Positions 1 to 9,041 of a DNA stretch of 64,000 nucleotides are shown one piece after another. The number at the start of each line of letters is the position of its first letter. Positions within the stretch are counted from its first letter, which is position 1. A program made the translations under genes and the position numbers. Source of the DNA: Chengkuizengella marina (GTDB lineage Bacteria > Bacillota > Bacilli > Paenibacillales > KCTC-33759); assembly GCF_009910845.1 (NCBI RefSeq), contig NZ_SIJB01000012.1, positions 62,001 to 126,000 on the forward strand. Reading direction: 5' to 3'. The notes beneath the pieces were generated by a model. That model did no database searches and was not told the origin of the DNA. It saw only the letters and a program-made list of their open reading frames with translations.

Positions 1-1247
1 GCAACTTTAAATCTGATAACAGAATCAGGTCTTCTAGCAATGTATATTGTATTTGATTCGCTGCTAAAATCTATGGAACTTATGGAATTATCATCAGTAC
101 CCCAAGCAGGATAATATTTTGTTCCGTTAGACTTGGCATTATTTTTCTTCCATGCTCTTTCACCGATATATTTTTGGCCATCTACCCACATATCGATATA
201 TAAATCATTTTCATTGTTATAATCTTCTGCTTTGATTGGCTGAACCCAATTAAAGGTGATTTTATGTGTCCAGTAAGGATTATTAATATACTCATGTGAA
301 AAATTCCCTAATTGATTAAAATGAACATCAAATAAATAAGCAGGATCACTTACAAAAACACCTATTCCAACAGTGCCATTATCCTTATGATCTGTATCAG
401 CCCAGTTCCAAGGAGCATTGGCGCCTCCATCTCCTACACTAGAGCCAAAACTGCCGAAAGATCGAAAAGGAGTATTATTATAACTCGTTTTTAGCTCCCA
501 AAATTCATCTAGAGATAACATATCATATCCATATACATGTTCGTATTTAGGGGCAACTAAGGATGGTATTTCGGCTTGTCCAGTATATTCATAAATGATA
601 GCATCATTACCTACGTTTACTTCACCTGTATAGGCTTGAATATCATGACCATGAGGATTTGTATTCAAAACATATTGACCGTTTGATGAGATGAATATTT
701 CTGGATGACTGCCATTATAGAGGGAGACAGAACCATCTATCGTTTCGTAACCTTCACTTAGCGATCCATTGGCATATTGATAAAAATCACTATGTCGTAT
801 TGTGTTCATGGCTACAAACTCACCAGTTCCACCATTCTTTTTAACACTTAACATGATTCCTTCTAAATCATTTTCATGCGCTTCGTCTCCAAAAACACCC
901 CAATCTGGACCATCATCTCTTGGGTGATAAAAATAATACCCTAGGAAATAATGTGTTTGTGTTTCAGAAACAGAGGTGTATACATAAGCTTCTAGTGCTT
1001 CATTATCTACCGTTTCCCATTGATTGATAGAATTCCAATCTCCATCTAAGTCAAATCTAGTAATAAAATCTGCTCTTACATCATAATCGGGATTAACATC
1101 ATGATATACTCTTGGTGACCAATGTTCTAACAGCTGTTGGTATGATATTCCTTCGGCACTAATAGTATCATTAGAGAAAGCGCTTACTTTTTGAGGGATA
1201 AAAAGTAAGCAAACAAGCATTAAACATAAAGCCATTTTCTTATTCAA
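1..1247 (-). CDS. Secreted protein of unknown function, C-terminus beyond window
   Basis: The frame is open from a TTG start at 1247 to the window edge (415 codons seen, no stop), so the C-terminus is missing. The TTG start is preceded by AAAGGTGAG about 7 nt upstream, and an in-frame TGA just upstream blocks any longer start. Residues 1-23 form a clear signal peptide (MNKK, hydrophobic core, VSA cleavage site). The mature part starts with a segment containing LLEHWSPRVYHD and later HENDLEGIML. That layout recalls the H-x-GDWE motif of VPS62-like secreted proteins and the GHRHDWE motif of NPP1 proteins, but the match is only loose. Function is unknown; an extracellular role is inferred from the signal peptide. 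Confidence 0.75.
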   Translation of the reverse strand, partial: MNKKMALCLMLVCLLFIPQKVSAFSNDTISAEGISYQQLLEHWSPRVYHDVNPDYDVRADFITRFDLDGDWNSINQWETVDNEALEAYVYTSVSETQTHYFLGYYFYHPRDDGPDWGVFGDEAHENDLEGIMLSVKKNGGTGEFVAMNTIRHSDFYQYANGSLSEGYETIDGSVSLYNGSHPEIFISSNGQYVLNTNPHGHDIQAYTGEVNVGNDAIIYEYTGQAEIPSLVAPKYEHVYGYDMLSLDEFWELKTSYNNTPFRSFGSFGSSVGDGGANAPWNWADTDHKDNGTVGIGVFVSDPAYLFDVHFNQLGNFSHEYINNPYWTHKITFNWVQPIKAEDYNNENDLYIDMWVDGQKYIGERAWKKNNAKSNGTKYYPAWGTDDNSISSIDFSSESNTIYIARRPDSVIRFKV

Positions 1248-1353
1248 TCGTCATCTCACCTTTCTGATTTCGTTTTATTACATTCACAGTATACCATTAT
1301 TTTGAAACTAAATGGTACCTTTTATTTGTATATAATAGATTCGATGAGCAAAT

Positions 1354-1386
1354 AGACGTGATTATTAAAAATAAAACACGTCTTTT
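1354..1386. terminator. Bidirectional hairpin between the secreted protein gene and moaE
   Basis: The 7-bp arms AGACGTG and CACGTCT enclose an AT-only loop. T-rich flanks lie on both sides. It lies just downstream of moaE on the minus strand and is its likely terminator. Confidence 0.5.
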
Positions 1387-1420
1387 GTATGATTATATTG
1401 AATGATGATATTGCTCTAGA

Positions 1421-1864
1421 TTATAGTGGTTTTGTGGGATTCCAGGGACCTAGTTGATGCCCTTTCCATTCAGATCCATCTTCCCAAATTTCTTTTTTCC
1501 AAATTGGAACGATTTGTTTTAAACGTTCTATTGCATAACGACTAGCTTCATAACAATGATCTCTATGGGGAGATGATACAGCAATGACTACACTGATTTC
1601 ACCTACTTCTACTTTGCCTAATCGATGGGTAATGGCAGTTAGAACGCCGTTCCATTTTTCATTAATTTCTTTGCCTATTTGTTCAAGTGTTTTAAGCGCC
1701 ATTGGTATGTATGCTTCATATTCCAATAATACTGTTTTCTGTCCATGTGTGAATTCTCTTGTCGTTCCAATAAATGAGATTGAAGCACCATGATTTGGGT
1801 GATTAACTTTGTTTGTAACCTCCTCTACACTAATGCTTTCGTATGTAATATGATATTGATTCAT
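1421..1864 (-). CDS. moaE: Molybdopterin synthase catalytic subunit MoaE
   Basis: This 147-aa protein has the usual MoaE length and signatures: FIGTTR near residue 34, the central EYEAYIPMA segment, SPHRDHCYEA, and the C-terminal PIWKKEIW containing the catalytic lysines. MoaE transfers sulfur from MoaD thiocarboxylate to precursor Z to make molybdopterin in the cytoplasm. The start is supported by AAAGGAGA upstream of the ATG. It stands alone here; no moaD, moaA or other cofactor gene is adjacent, so the partner must be elsewhere. The identification is firm. Confidence 0.95.
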   Translation of the reverse strand: MNQYHITYESISVEEVTNKVNHPNHGASISFIGTTREFTHGQKTVLLEYEAYIPMALKTLEQIGKEINEKWNGVLTAITHRLGKVEVGEISVVIAVSSPHRDHCYEASRYAIERLKQIVPIWKKEIWEDGSEWKGHQLGPWNPTKPL

Positions 1865-2158
1865 GAAATATCTCCTTTTTGACAGACCAAAAATAAGTAA
1901 ATGACTTTCTAACCAGATAAAGGACTGGGATCACAACTTTTTGTAGTTATATTATATATTATTTACAATAGTACAAATTTATTTAAATTGTAAAGAAAAA
2001 TTCATTTAACATTTAAAATAAAATCACATTTTAAGTAATTTTTTAAAAAAATTTACATCTTAAATATATAAATATCCATTAGATGTCAAAAAGACTATGG
2101 TATAATAATTCAATAAAGTAATGAAGGCTAATGATTTTATTTGATAGGAGTTTTATAA
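1865..2158. other. AT-rich divergent intergenic region
   Basis: This region of almost 300 bases lies between divergent moaE and the gene at 2159 and is very AT-rich with A and T runs. A TATAAT near 2101-2106 could be the -10 of the rightward gene. I see no coding signal. Confidence 0.4.
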
Positions 2159-2614
2159 ATGAATATACATATTTATGAAGATGAAACAGAAGTGCTTACT
2201 TTGTCTGTTGAACAGATGCAAAAAATGGCAGCAAAACATTTTTCAATAAATGAAAGAGTCCCAGGCATAGATGGAAAAGCATTTGACTTAGTAACTTGGT
2301 ATGAATCATGGACGGAAGAAACAACTAAACCAACACATCTAAAAGTTGAAGCTATGGATGAGTTTCAAGCCATTATTCCATGGATTGAATTGGATTCAGC
2401 AGCTATATTATATGAGCAAAATGGAAAACCCTTAAAAAAAGGAAATCCAATACGATTATATGTGCCTGACGGCAGCAGTGATTGCCTTAATGTGAAAAGT
2501 ATAGTGAAAATGTTTTTTATACGAGATAAACAATTAGGAGATGAATCATCATTTGGTTTTAAAAATAAACTCGATGAAAATGAATTGAAAAATCAATATT
2601 TAAAAAAGAAATAG
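2159..2614 (+). CDS. Unknown 151-aa protein with a possible molybdopterin-domain-like core
   Basis: This is a complete ORF with GATAGGAG about 9 nt before the ATG. It is acidic and soluble, with no signal peptide or membrane segment. The stretch around residues 100-125 (IRLYVPDGSS, then NVKSIVKM) is weakly reminiscent of the oxidoreductase molybdopterin-binding fold, where a PIRLVVP-type strand precedes a G-x-K segment. No cofactor cysteine context is evident. It lies 70 nt before yunD in the same direction and may be cotranscribed. Its neighbour moaE is divergent, so any link with molybdenum is only inference. I do not recognise the family. Confidence 0.7.
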   Translation: MNIHIYEDETEVLTLSVEQMQKMAAKHFSINERVPGIDGKAFDLVTWYESWTEETTKPTHLKVEAMDEFQAIIPWIELDSAAILYEQNGKPLKKGNPIRLYVPDGSSDCLNVKSIVKMFFIRDKQLGDESSFGFKNKLDENELKNQYLKKK

Positions 2615-2684
2615 TAATCCTAGTCACGTTTATGGTATAAACATGAATTTATATCAAGAAATTATCGATTTAAGGGGGGATCAT

Positions 2685-4106
2685 ATGAATACTGAAGTTC
2701 ACAAGTTAACTATTTTACACACGAATGATATTCATAGTTTATTTGAAAACATGCCCAAAATTGCAACAGTATTTCGTGAATTCGAAAATAAACTCCCTAA
2801 AGAACAATTACTAAAGATAGACTGCGGAGATCACATGGATCGTATGCGCATTGAAACAGAAGGAAGTTACGGTTTAGCTAATATAGAAGTTTTAAACCAT
2901 ACAGGGTATGACATTGTCACATTAGGCAACAATGAGGGATTAACTTTTGAACCTGGTATTTTATCTGACTTATATGAAAGACACGCTGACTTTCAAGTTT
3001 TAGGCAGTAACATATATGATAAAAAGACTGGAAATATTCCAAATTGGTTAAAACCCTATTCAATCATAATAAAAGATAAATTAAAAGTTGGACTTATTGG
3101 TGTTACGATTGATTTTTCTCTTTTTTATGAGTTGTTAGGATTAGATGTAAGAGAACCTTTAGCAGTGATTCAAACTTTAGTAGGAAAACTTCGGTCACAA
3201 GTAGATATTATCGTAGTCGTATCACATCTAGGTTTACCTACGGATAAAAAAATGGCAAATGAGATTCAAGGAATCGATTGCGTACTAGGAGCACATACAC
3301 ATCACTTGCTTGAAGAACCAATTTATATAGGTAATACTATGATTTGTGCAGCGGGTAAATTAGGTCAATATGTTGGTGTTGTAGAGTTAGAATATGATTT
3401 AGATAATAGTCACATAGTGAAAGGAACTGCAAGAGTTATTAATGTTTCTAATTATCCAAATGACAAAAAAATCCAAGAAACGATTGACAAATATAAACAA
3501 ATCGGTGTTAAAAAATTAAGTGAGCCAATCACACAAATAGAGAGAGATTTGGAGATTAAGTGGGATGAAGAATCCTCATTAGGAAACTTATTAGCTCAAG
3601 GTCTTAGATCATGGACAGGAGCTCAAATAGGGATTGTTAACTCAGGTCAAATATTGAAGAGTTTAACAATGGGAGAGATTACCCGGGAAATATTGCTCGA
3701 AATTTGTCCATCTCCAATTAACCCTTGTCGAATGTGGTTAAAAGGGAAGAAAATAAGAGAAGCTTGTGAACAAGCTCTATTACTTGAATTTCAACAAAAA
3801 CCGATTCGTGGTTTTGGTTTTAGAGGAGAAGTGTTAGGTATACTAAACTTTGATGGGATGAAGGTTGAATTTACTGATCAGAAAGTTGTCAATATATGGA
3901 TAGGTGAAAAGCGATTAGTAGATGAAGAAGAATATTTAGTAGGAACGATAGATATGTTTACATTTGGCATTGGATATTATTCTTTAAAAGAAGGAAGGGA
4001 AATAAAGTTCTATTTACCGGAATTTTTAAGAGATATCTTAATGCACCAAGTTCAAAATCCAGATGAGATTACAAGAAGTAGAGAATTGAGATGGATTGAA
4101 AAATAA
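2685..4106 (+). CDS. yunD: YunD-family metallophosphatase / 5'-nucleotidase
   Basis: The N-terminal calcineurin-like metallophosphoesterase domain shows HTNDIHS (residue ~12), GDHMD, LGNNE, SHLG and GAHTHH, the full set of metal ligands. It is followed by a 5'-nucleotidase C-terminal domain (around residue 270 onward, with SLGNLLAQ and NSGQI). The family hydrolyses nucleotide or related phosphoesters. The protein lacks a signal peptide, so it is cytoplasmic like B. subtilis YunD. The ATG at 2685 was chosen because AAGGGGGGA lies just before it; the ORF could open 14 codons earlier at 2643 but without a ribosome site. The final protein is 473 aa. Confidence 0.92.
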   Translation: MNTEVHKLTILHTNDIHSLFENMPKIATVFREFENKLPKEQLLKIDCGDHMDRMRIETEGSYGLANIEVLNHTGYDIVTLGNNEGLTFEPGILSDLYERHADFQVLGSNIYDKKTGNIPNWLKPYSIIIKDKLKVGLIGVTIDFSLFYELLGLDVREPLAVIQTLVGKLRSQVDIIVVVSHLGLPTDKKMANEIQGIDCVLGAHTHHLLEEPIYIGNTMICAAGKLGQYVGVVELEYDLDNSHIVKGTARVINVSNYPNDKKIQETIDKYKQIGVKKLSEPITQIERDLEIKWDEESSLGNLLAQGLRSWTGAQIGIVNSGQILKSLTMGEITREILLEICPSPINPCRMWLKGKKIREACEQALLLEFQQKPIRGFGFRGEVLGILNFDGMKVEFTDQKVVNIWIGEKRLVDEEEYLVGTIDMFTFGIGYYSLKEGREIKFYLPEFLRDILMHQVQNPDEITRSRELRWIEK

Positions 4107-4141
4107 ATTAAAATGAAAATCAACTTCACTGTAAGTAATAG

Positions 4142-4184
4142 ACCGCTTTTTGATCAATGATTGATTTCAAAAAGTGGTTTTTTG
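4142..4184 (+). terminator. Rho-independent terminator after yunD
   Basis: A 12-bp stem (ACCGCTTTTTGA with TCAAAAAGTGGT, one G-T pair) is followed by a run of T residues. Confidence 0.85.
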
Positions 4185-4342
4185 TTTTTTTATAACTTTA
4201 AAAAATTTTAAATATTCAACAAAAGAGGTATCATTGGAGCTTTTGTTTTGTTTTGCGTACGTTTTTTTTTCAAAACTTGCAATGAAGTGAAAGGAAGTTT
4301 CAATCGCATATCGCTGCCTTTTTTAGAATACATTAGTGGTAC

Positions 4343-4410
4343 AAGATATCATAAATTTTGATTGTGATTTAGTGAAAATTGGTTTTTACTAAATGAATAC
4401 ATGATATCTT
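4343..4410 (+). promoter_or_regulatory. Nested inverted repeat in the uppP leader
   Basis: The outer arms AAGATATCAT and ATGATATCTT (10 bp, perfect) enclose inner arms ATTTAGT and ACTAAAT. The structure ends 12 nt before the uppP ribosome site. There is no T-run after it, so it is more likely an operator or RNA control element than a terminator. The remaining bases from 4185 to 4342 show no coding signal. Confidence 0.4.
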
Positions 4411-4435
4411 ATTGCATTGTATGGAGGAGTTTAAT

Positions 4436-5254
4436 ATGACAGATATTTGGATTGCAGTTATACAAGGAATAGTAGAGGGTTTAACAGAGTTTTTACCCGT
4501 TTCATCTACAGGGCATCTTATTTTATCAGGCCATTTACTTGGATTTGTAGGGGATAAAGCAGAAACATTTGAAATTGTGATTCAATTAGGTGCAATATTA
4601 GCTGTAGCACTTCTTTATTGGAGACGTTTACTACGGTTAGTTGGATGGGAAGATCCAAATCATGAAAAACAATCCCAGAAAACTTTAACTTTGGTTCATA
4701 TTTTTTTAGCGATTATACCTGCTATGTTATTAGGTTTTTTATTACATAGTTTTATTAAGGACTATCTATTCACTCCTAGAACGGTATTGGTAGGTTTAGT
4801 TGTTGGTGGTTTGTTCATGATATTTGCAGAACGAAAACATACTTTAGTGAAAGCAAACACGATGGATGATTTAACGTATCGTCAAGCGTTTCAAATTGGA
4901 CTAGCACAATGTTTAGCATTATGGCCTGGTTTTTCTAGATCAGGTGCTACGATTGCAGGAGGGTTATTATCAGGAGCTAATTTACGAACATCAGCAGACT
5001 TTTCTTTTTTAATAGCCGTGCCTATGATGGTTGCTGCTAGTACATATGATTTGATGAAAAATTTTGATAAATTAAGCACAGAAGATCTCTCATTTTTTAT
5101 AGTGGGATTTTTCGTTTCTTTTATTGTTGCTTTGTTAGCTGTTGTTTCCTTTTTAAAGTTGTTAGAGAAAGTAAAGTTATCTTCCTTTGCTTATTATAGG
5201 TTCATTTTAGCAGGAGTTTTCTGGTTGTATATGGTTGGAGTTGGATTAGATTGA
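4436..5254 (+). CDS. uppP: Undecaprenyl-diphosphatase UppP (BacA)
   Basis: This 272-aa polytopic membrane protein has the two family signatures: EGLTEFLPVSSTGH near the N-terminus and PGFSRSGATI in the second half, which carry the catalytic glutamate, serine and arginine. It dephosphorylates undecaprenyl diphosphate to recycle the lipid carrier for peptidoglycan and wall polymers, and contributes to bacitracin resistance. The ATG at 4436 has GGAGGAG 6 nt upstream; a TTG eight codons earlier lacks such a site. It appears monocistronic behind a structured leader. Confidence 0.95.
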   Translation: MTDIWIAVIQGIVEGLTEFLPVSSTGHLILSGHLLGFVGDKAETFEIVIQLGAILAVALLYWRRLLRLVGWEDPNHEKQSQKTLTLVHIFLAIIPAMLLGFLLHSFIKDYLFTPRTVLVGLVVGGLFMIFAERKHTLVKANTMDDLTYRQAFQIGLAQCLALWPGFSRSGATIAGGLLSGANLRTSADFSFLIAVPMMVAASTYDLMKNFDKLSTEDLSFFIVGFFVSFIVALLAVVSFLKLLEKVKLSSFAYYRFILAGVFWLYMVGVGLD

Positions 5255-5353
5255 TATGGGGTATATCAAAGTTATGTGATATAATAAAATTTAGTCTTAT
5301 CAATGGTAATGGTATTAATACATTAATTTTAAAGTAAATTAGGTGCTCAGAGA

Positions 5354-6493
5354 ATGATAACAACATCAAAAATAGATCAAACTGAAAAAAGATTAAACAC
5401 AAAGGAAGAAGATCCTTGGGACCCAATTCATTCATTAAAAAAACATGGGAAACATGTTCTTACGAGTATAGAATTAACCATTTCCAATCTTTGTAATATG
5501 CGTTGTGAGCATTGTGCAGTAGGAGATTCATTAACATTTAAAGAAGAGGGGAAAATACCATTAAGCTTGATTTTGGAAAAATTAAATGAAGTAGAACATC
5601 TAAAGACAATTAGTATTACAGGAGGAGAACCCTTTTATCAACTTCAAACCGTAAAAGAATACATTTTACCAATACTAAAATATGCAAGAGAACGAGGGGT
5701 AAAAACTCAAATTAATTCTAACCTTACGTTAGATTATGCACGATATGAGTTGATCGCTCCATTCTTAGATGTGATGCACATTTCTTTTAACTATGAAAAT
5801 GTGAAAGATTTTTATGAAATAGGATTTGCTAGAACTGATCGTCCAACTAGCATAGCTGTAGCTGAAAAGTTATATGAGCAAATGATCAATAACTCACTTA
5901 AGTTAAGTAAAGGTGGATTATTTATTTCAGCAGAATCAATGCTCAATACTCGAACACATGAAAAAATAGTTCCCATACATAAGCTTATAGATGAAATGGG
6001 TTGTCAAAGGCATGAGGTTCATCCAATGTATCCAAGTTCTTTTGCGCAAAATTTAACCTTATTATCCTTGAATCAAATCAGAGATGCCATTCAAAGATTA
6101 CTTGAAGGAAGAAATAAAAATATCTGGATGTTGCTTGGAACTTTACCTTTTTATTTTTGCAGTGATGATATTTATGATCGCAAACTTTTAACAAAGTTAC
6201 AAAATGAACATAATGTTACTGTACGCAATGATCCAGATGGTCGTAATCGTTTAAACATAGACTTATTCAGCGGTAATATGTATGTTACAGATTTTTCGAA
6301 TTTATCAACAGTTGGGAATATACAAGAACAGAAACTTGAGGAAGTGTTTAATAAATGGATGATGCATCCGATGAATCAAACCGTAAATTGTTTTTGCTCC
6401 GAGGCGAACTGTTGCGGTCCAAACTTATTAATTAAAGATGCCTATTATAAAAATATTGATTTTAAAAAAAGAAAAGCAAGAATAAACGGATAA
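5354..6493 (+). CDS. yfkAB: Radical SAM / CxCxxxxC motif protein YfkAB
   Basis: This 379-aa protein has the radical SAM cluster motif C47-x3-C51-x2-C54 followed by a GGEP motif, which binds SAM. The C-terminal tail has the cysteine pattern C-x-C-x4-C-C (residues 346-354) typical of the YfkAB family. That pattern suggests an auxiliary iron-sulfur site, as in SPASM-like maturases. The substrate is unknown. AGGTG sits 8 nt before the ATG. The downstream membrane protein gene starts 16 nt after the stop, so the two are likely cotranscribed. Confidence 0.88.
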   Translation: MITTSKIDQTEKRLNTKEEDPWDPIHSLKKHGKHVLTSIELTISNLCNMRCEHCAVGDSLTFKEEGKIPLSLILEKLNEVEHLKTISITGGEPFYQLQTVKEYILPILKYARERGVKTQINSNLTLDYARYELIAPFLDVMHISFNYENVKDFYEIGFARTDRPTSIAVAEKLYEQMINNSLKLSKGGLFISAESMLNTRTHEKIVPIHKLIDEMGCQRHEVHPMYPSSFAQNLTLLSLNQIRDAIQRLLEGRNKNIWMLLGTLPFYFCSDDIYDRKLLTKLQNEHNVTVRNDPDGRNRLNIDLFSGNMYVTDFSNLSTVGNIQEQKLEEVFNKWMMHPMNQTVNCFCSEANCCGPNLLIKDAYYKNIDFKKRKARING

Positions 6494-6508
6494 AAAGAAG
6501 GTGCAGTT

Positions 6509-7555
6509 ATGTCATTTAGAACAATACTTGTATTACTAATCGGTCTTGCATTTTTATATGCACTTTTTACGATTGGCTTCCCGTTTTTATTAGCGGCTTT
6601 GATTGCGATTTTTCTAGAACCATTGAATCAACTGCTAATCAAATATGCCAGGTTTAATCGTTTAACATCAGCTATTACTACATCCACTTTATTTACACTA
6701 TCACTAATAGGTGTAAGCTATTTGCTTGTAATGAAGGTATATTCTGAATTTATGCAGTTTATTAATAAAGTATCTACATTGTTTACAGATGAAAAGTTTT
6801 ATGATAATCTCAGGGATTATTTTGAGATGGAAATTATAACATTAATCCCTCCAGGTTTTGAAGATCAATATACGACGTGGATTAATAAAGGTATTGATGT
6901 TTTGACAACCACAATACCAAAAGTTATTACTCAAATCTCAACTATCGCAAGTAAATTTCCAAATATATTTTTTGATTTATTTATAGATTATATCGTGTTT
7001 TCAGTAGCAGTATATTTATTTAGTTTTAGTTTACCTATGATGAAAAAATCCTTCTTATCCATTTTTGATGAAAAATGGAGAGACAATGTAGATAATGTAT
7101 TAATGAATTTACGTAGCTCCATCTTTGGATTTATACGAGCACAGGTTATTTTAAGTAGTTTAACTTACATTGTTGCGTTAACTGGTTTATTAATATTGGG
7201 TGTGGATTATGCATTAGTGATTGCGTTATTAATTATTTTTGTCGATTTATTACCGATTTTAGGTACAGGTTCATTTATTATGCCTTGGGCAGTATATAAT
7301 TTTATTATTGGCAATATTTTTGTCGGAATAGGATTGGTTATTTTATTCCTAGCGATAACAGTATTTAGACGTATAGTAGAACCTAAAATTTTAGGTAAGT
7401 CCATTGGTATAGGTGCATTATCTGCTTTAATCAGTTTATATATTGGTTTCAAATTAATGGGGCTTGCAGGTTTGTTCCTAGGTCCATTAGTAGTGATTTT
7501 ATATCAAGCGATGCGTGATGAAGGATTAATAAGAATAAAAATTAAGTTTGATTAA
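6509..7555 (+). CDS. AI-2E family membrane protein, probably YtvI-type
   Basis: This 348-aa protein has about eight hydrophobic segments and the central soluble stretch typical of the AI-2E exporter-like family. The C-terminal block with EPKILGKSIG, LISLYIGFKLMG and LFLGP is the most conserved part. The closest functional group by length and by the LISLYIGxK block appears to be the sporulation membrane protein YtvI. The family has other members (YueF, YdbI), so the symbol is left blank. It follows yfkAB closely, has its own GAAGGTG ribosome site, and is closed by a terminator. Confidence 0.8.
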   Translation: MSFRTILVLLIGLAFLYALFTIGFPFLLAALIAIFLEPLNQLLIKYARFNRLTSAITTSTLFTLSLIGVSYLLVMKVYSEFMQFINKVSTLFTDEKFYDNLRDYFEMEIITLIPPGFEDQYTTWINKGIDVLTTTIPKVITQISTIASKFPNIFFDLFIDYIVFSVAVYLFSFSLPMMKKSFLSIFDEKWRDNVDNVLMNLRSSIFGFIRAQVILSSLTYIVALTGLLILGVDYALVIALLIIFVDLLPILGTGSFIMPWAVYNFIIGNIFVGIGLVILFLAITVFRRIVEPKILGKSIGIGALSALISLYIGFKLMGLAGLFLGPLVVILYQAMRDEGLIRIKIKFD

Positions 7556-7588
7556 AAGTCATATAAAATGAAGAGTGAATTATCAAGT

Positions 7589-7622
7589 TAACGTCTCTGA
7601 TGAAAATCAGGGGCGTTTTTTT
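7589..7622 (+). terminator. Rho-independent terminator
   Basis: The stem AACGTCTCTGAT / ATCAGGGGCGTT has a GAAA loop and is followed by seven T residues. It separates the AI-2E-type gene from the coat operon. Confidence 0.85.
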
Positions 7623-7686
7623 ACCAATCGGCGAGTTTTCTTTCGTTTTTTGTGATATTTTTTATTTTTTATGGGGGAATGCCCAT

Positions 7687-7714
7687 ACCTTTTATAGGCG
7701 AATATCATAAGATA
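7687..7714 (+). promoter_or_regulatory. Mother-cell (sigma-K/sigma-E type) promoter of cotJABC
   Basis: ACC (7687-7689), exactly 16 nt, then CATAAGATA (7706-7714) match the sigma-K pattern AC-N16-CATAnnnTA. In B. subtilis the cotJ operon is read by sigma-E, whose -10 is similar, so the exact sigma factor is uncertain. Confidence 0.6.
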
Positions 7715-7744
7715 AAAGGTAAACAAATGAGAAGGAGGAGTAAA

Positions 7745-8005
7745 ATGTATACACAAACAAAAAGATATTACCCATATATTAGTCCATTTGATCCTTGTCC
7801 GCCTATAAGAGTAAAAACTTATTCAACGCCCCCTGAACTATATGTAGGATTTCAACGGATGAATATGCCACAATACAATTCCAACGAAGCTTTAAATCGT
7901 GGTACTTTGTGGCCTATTTTTTATAGTCCATATCCAGATATACCAAGTGGTTATACAAATAAGTATGGAGAGAATCAGAAGATAAATAATCAATCTTTTG
8001 AATGA
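7745..8005 (+). CDS. cotJA: Spore coat associated protein CotJA
   Basis: This 86-aa proline- and tyrosine-rich protein carries the CotJA features: a PFDPCPPI segment, the central PPELYVGFQ motif, and EALNRGTLWPIFYSPYP near the end. CotJA is an inner coat component made in the mother cell. The ATG at 7745 has an excellent GGAGGAG site. The open frame extends upstream to 7652 but without a start signal. It is first in the cotJABC operon, with cotJB 15 nt downstream. Confidence 0.93.
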   Translation: MYTQTKRYYPYISPFDPCPPIRVKTYSTPPELYVGFQRMNMPQYNSNEALNRGTLWPIFYSPYPDIPSGYTNKYGENQKINNQSFE

Positions 8006-8020
8006 AGGGAGAGAGAATAG

Positions 8021-8296
8021 TTGAAAGAAAATGAAAATTTAAAAATGGATGATAATTATTATAAATGCTTAAGGCGTTTACAAGAGATTGATTTTGTTCT
8101 ATTAGATCTCTCAATATATTTAGATACACATCCGTTTGATCAACAGGCTGTTGCACAGCTAAATCAATATTCTCAAGAAAGGCAAATTCTTTATAAAGAA
8201 TACGAAAAATGCTACGGTCCACTATATGAATTTGGACGTAGTTTTTCAAAATATCCTTGGGAATGGCCAAAAACTCCTTGGCCTTGGCAAGTTTAG
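8021..8296 (+). CDS. cotJB: Spore coat protein CotJB
   Basis: This 91-aa protein has the CotJB family pattern: LRRLQEIDFVLLDLSIYLDTHPFD in the N-terminal half (quoted in part here) and a tryptophan/proline-rich tail ending WPWQV. The start is TTG at 8021, preceded by AAGGGAGAGAG. It is part of the cotJ coat complex and lies between cotJA and cotJC. The TTG start may keep its synthesis moderate. Confidence 0.93.
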   Translation: MKENENLKMDDNYYKCLRRLQEIDFVLLDLSIYLDTHPFDQQAVAQLNQYSQERQILYKEYEKCYGPLYEFGRSFSKYPWEWPKTPWPWQV

Positions 8297-8348
8297 AGAA
8301 TTTTTTTGTTTAAATTTGAATTATTAGGTATATTTAGGAGGATATATT

Positions 8349-8918
8349 ATGTGGATTTATGAAAAAAAATTACAGTATCCAGTACGTGTAAGTAAGTGTG
8401 ATCCAAGAATGGCAAAATACTTATTGGAAGCTTATGGTGGGGCTGATGGTGAATTGGCTGCAGCTTTACGTTATTTGAACCAGAGATACTCCATTCCTGA
8501 TAAAGTGATTGGATTATTAACAGATATAGGAACGGAAGAGTTTGCACACCTAGAGATGATTGCCACCATGTTTTATAAGTTAACAAAAGATTGTACGCCA
8601 CAGCAGTTAGAGGCTGCGGGATTAGGTTCTCATTATGTAGCACATGACAGAGCCATATTTTATAAAGATGCTTCAGGTAATCCTTTTACAGCAACATACA
8701 TTCAAGCCAAAGGAGATCCCATTGCAGATTTATATGAGGACATTGCAGCTGAGGAAAAAGCACGAGCTACTTATCAATGGTTAATAGATTTAACTGATGA
8801 CGTGGATTTACAAGACAGCTTAAAATTTTTAAGAGAAAGAGAAGTTATTCATTCTCAGCGTTTTCGTGAAGCTGTAGAAATTTTGAAATTTGAAAGTGAT
8901 AGAAAACAGGTGTTTTAG
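8349..8918 (+). CDS. cotJC: Manganese-catalase-like coat protein CotJC
   Basis: The protein is 189 aa with a manganese catalase fold. Likely metal ligands are Glu35 in GGADGE, Glu64 and His67 in GTEEFAHLEM, a further glutamate in AAEEKARATY, and the histidine in VIHSQRF. It is a spore coat protein, and related proteins decompose hydrogen peroxide. AGGAGG lies upstream of the ATG. The last third of this gene (from 8755) and the following 100 bases are duplicated at 14313 and, in shorter form, at 25008. That makes it the apparent donor for the repeats of the accessory region. Confidence 0.94.
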   Translation: MWIYEKKLQYPVRVSKCDPRMAKYLLEAYGGADGELAAALRYLNQRYSIPDKVIGLLTDIGTEEFAHLEMIATMFYKLTKDCTPQQLEAAGLGSHYVAHDRAIFYKDASGNPFTATYIQAKGDPIADLYEDIAAEEKARATYQWLIDLTDDVDLQDSLKFLREREVIHSQRFREAVEILKFESDRKQVF

Positions 8919-9041
8919 ATAAATACAAATAATCATATTGGGTTATTGAAATGCTCCCTTAAAGATAGGTAGGTTAATAAAATCTGCTTCTAGAAGAGGA
9001 GTATTTTTCTGTGGTTAGGGAATAGATAGGTGGATTAATAG
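8755..9041 (+). repeat. cotJC-tail repeat, copy 1 (source)
   Basis: The segment spans the cotJC 3' end plus downstream bases ending GGTTAGGGAATAGATAGG. It recurs at 14313-14582 with few changes and, from within cotJC, at 25008-25153. All copies are in the same orientation. Confidence 0.85.
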
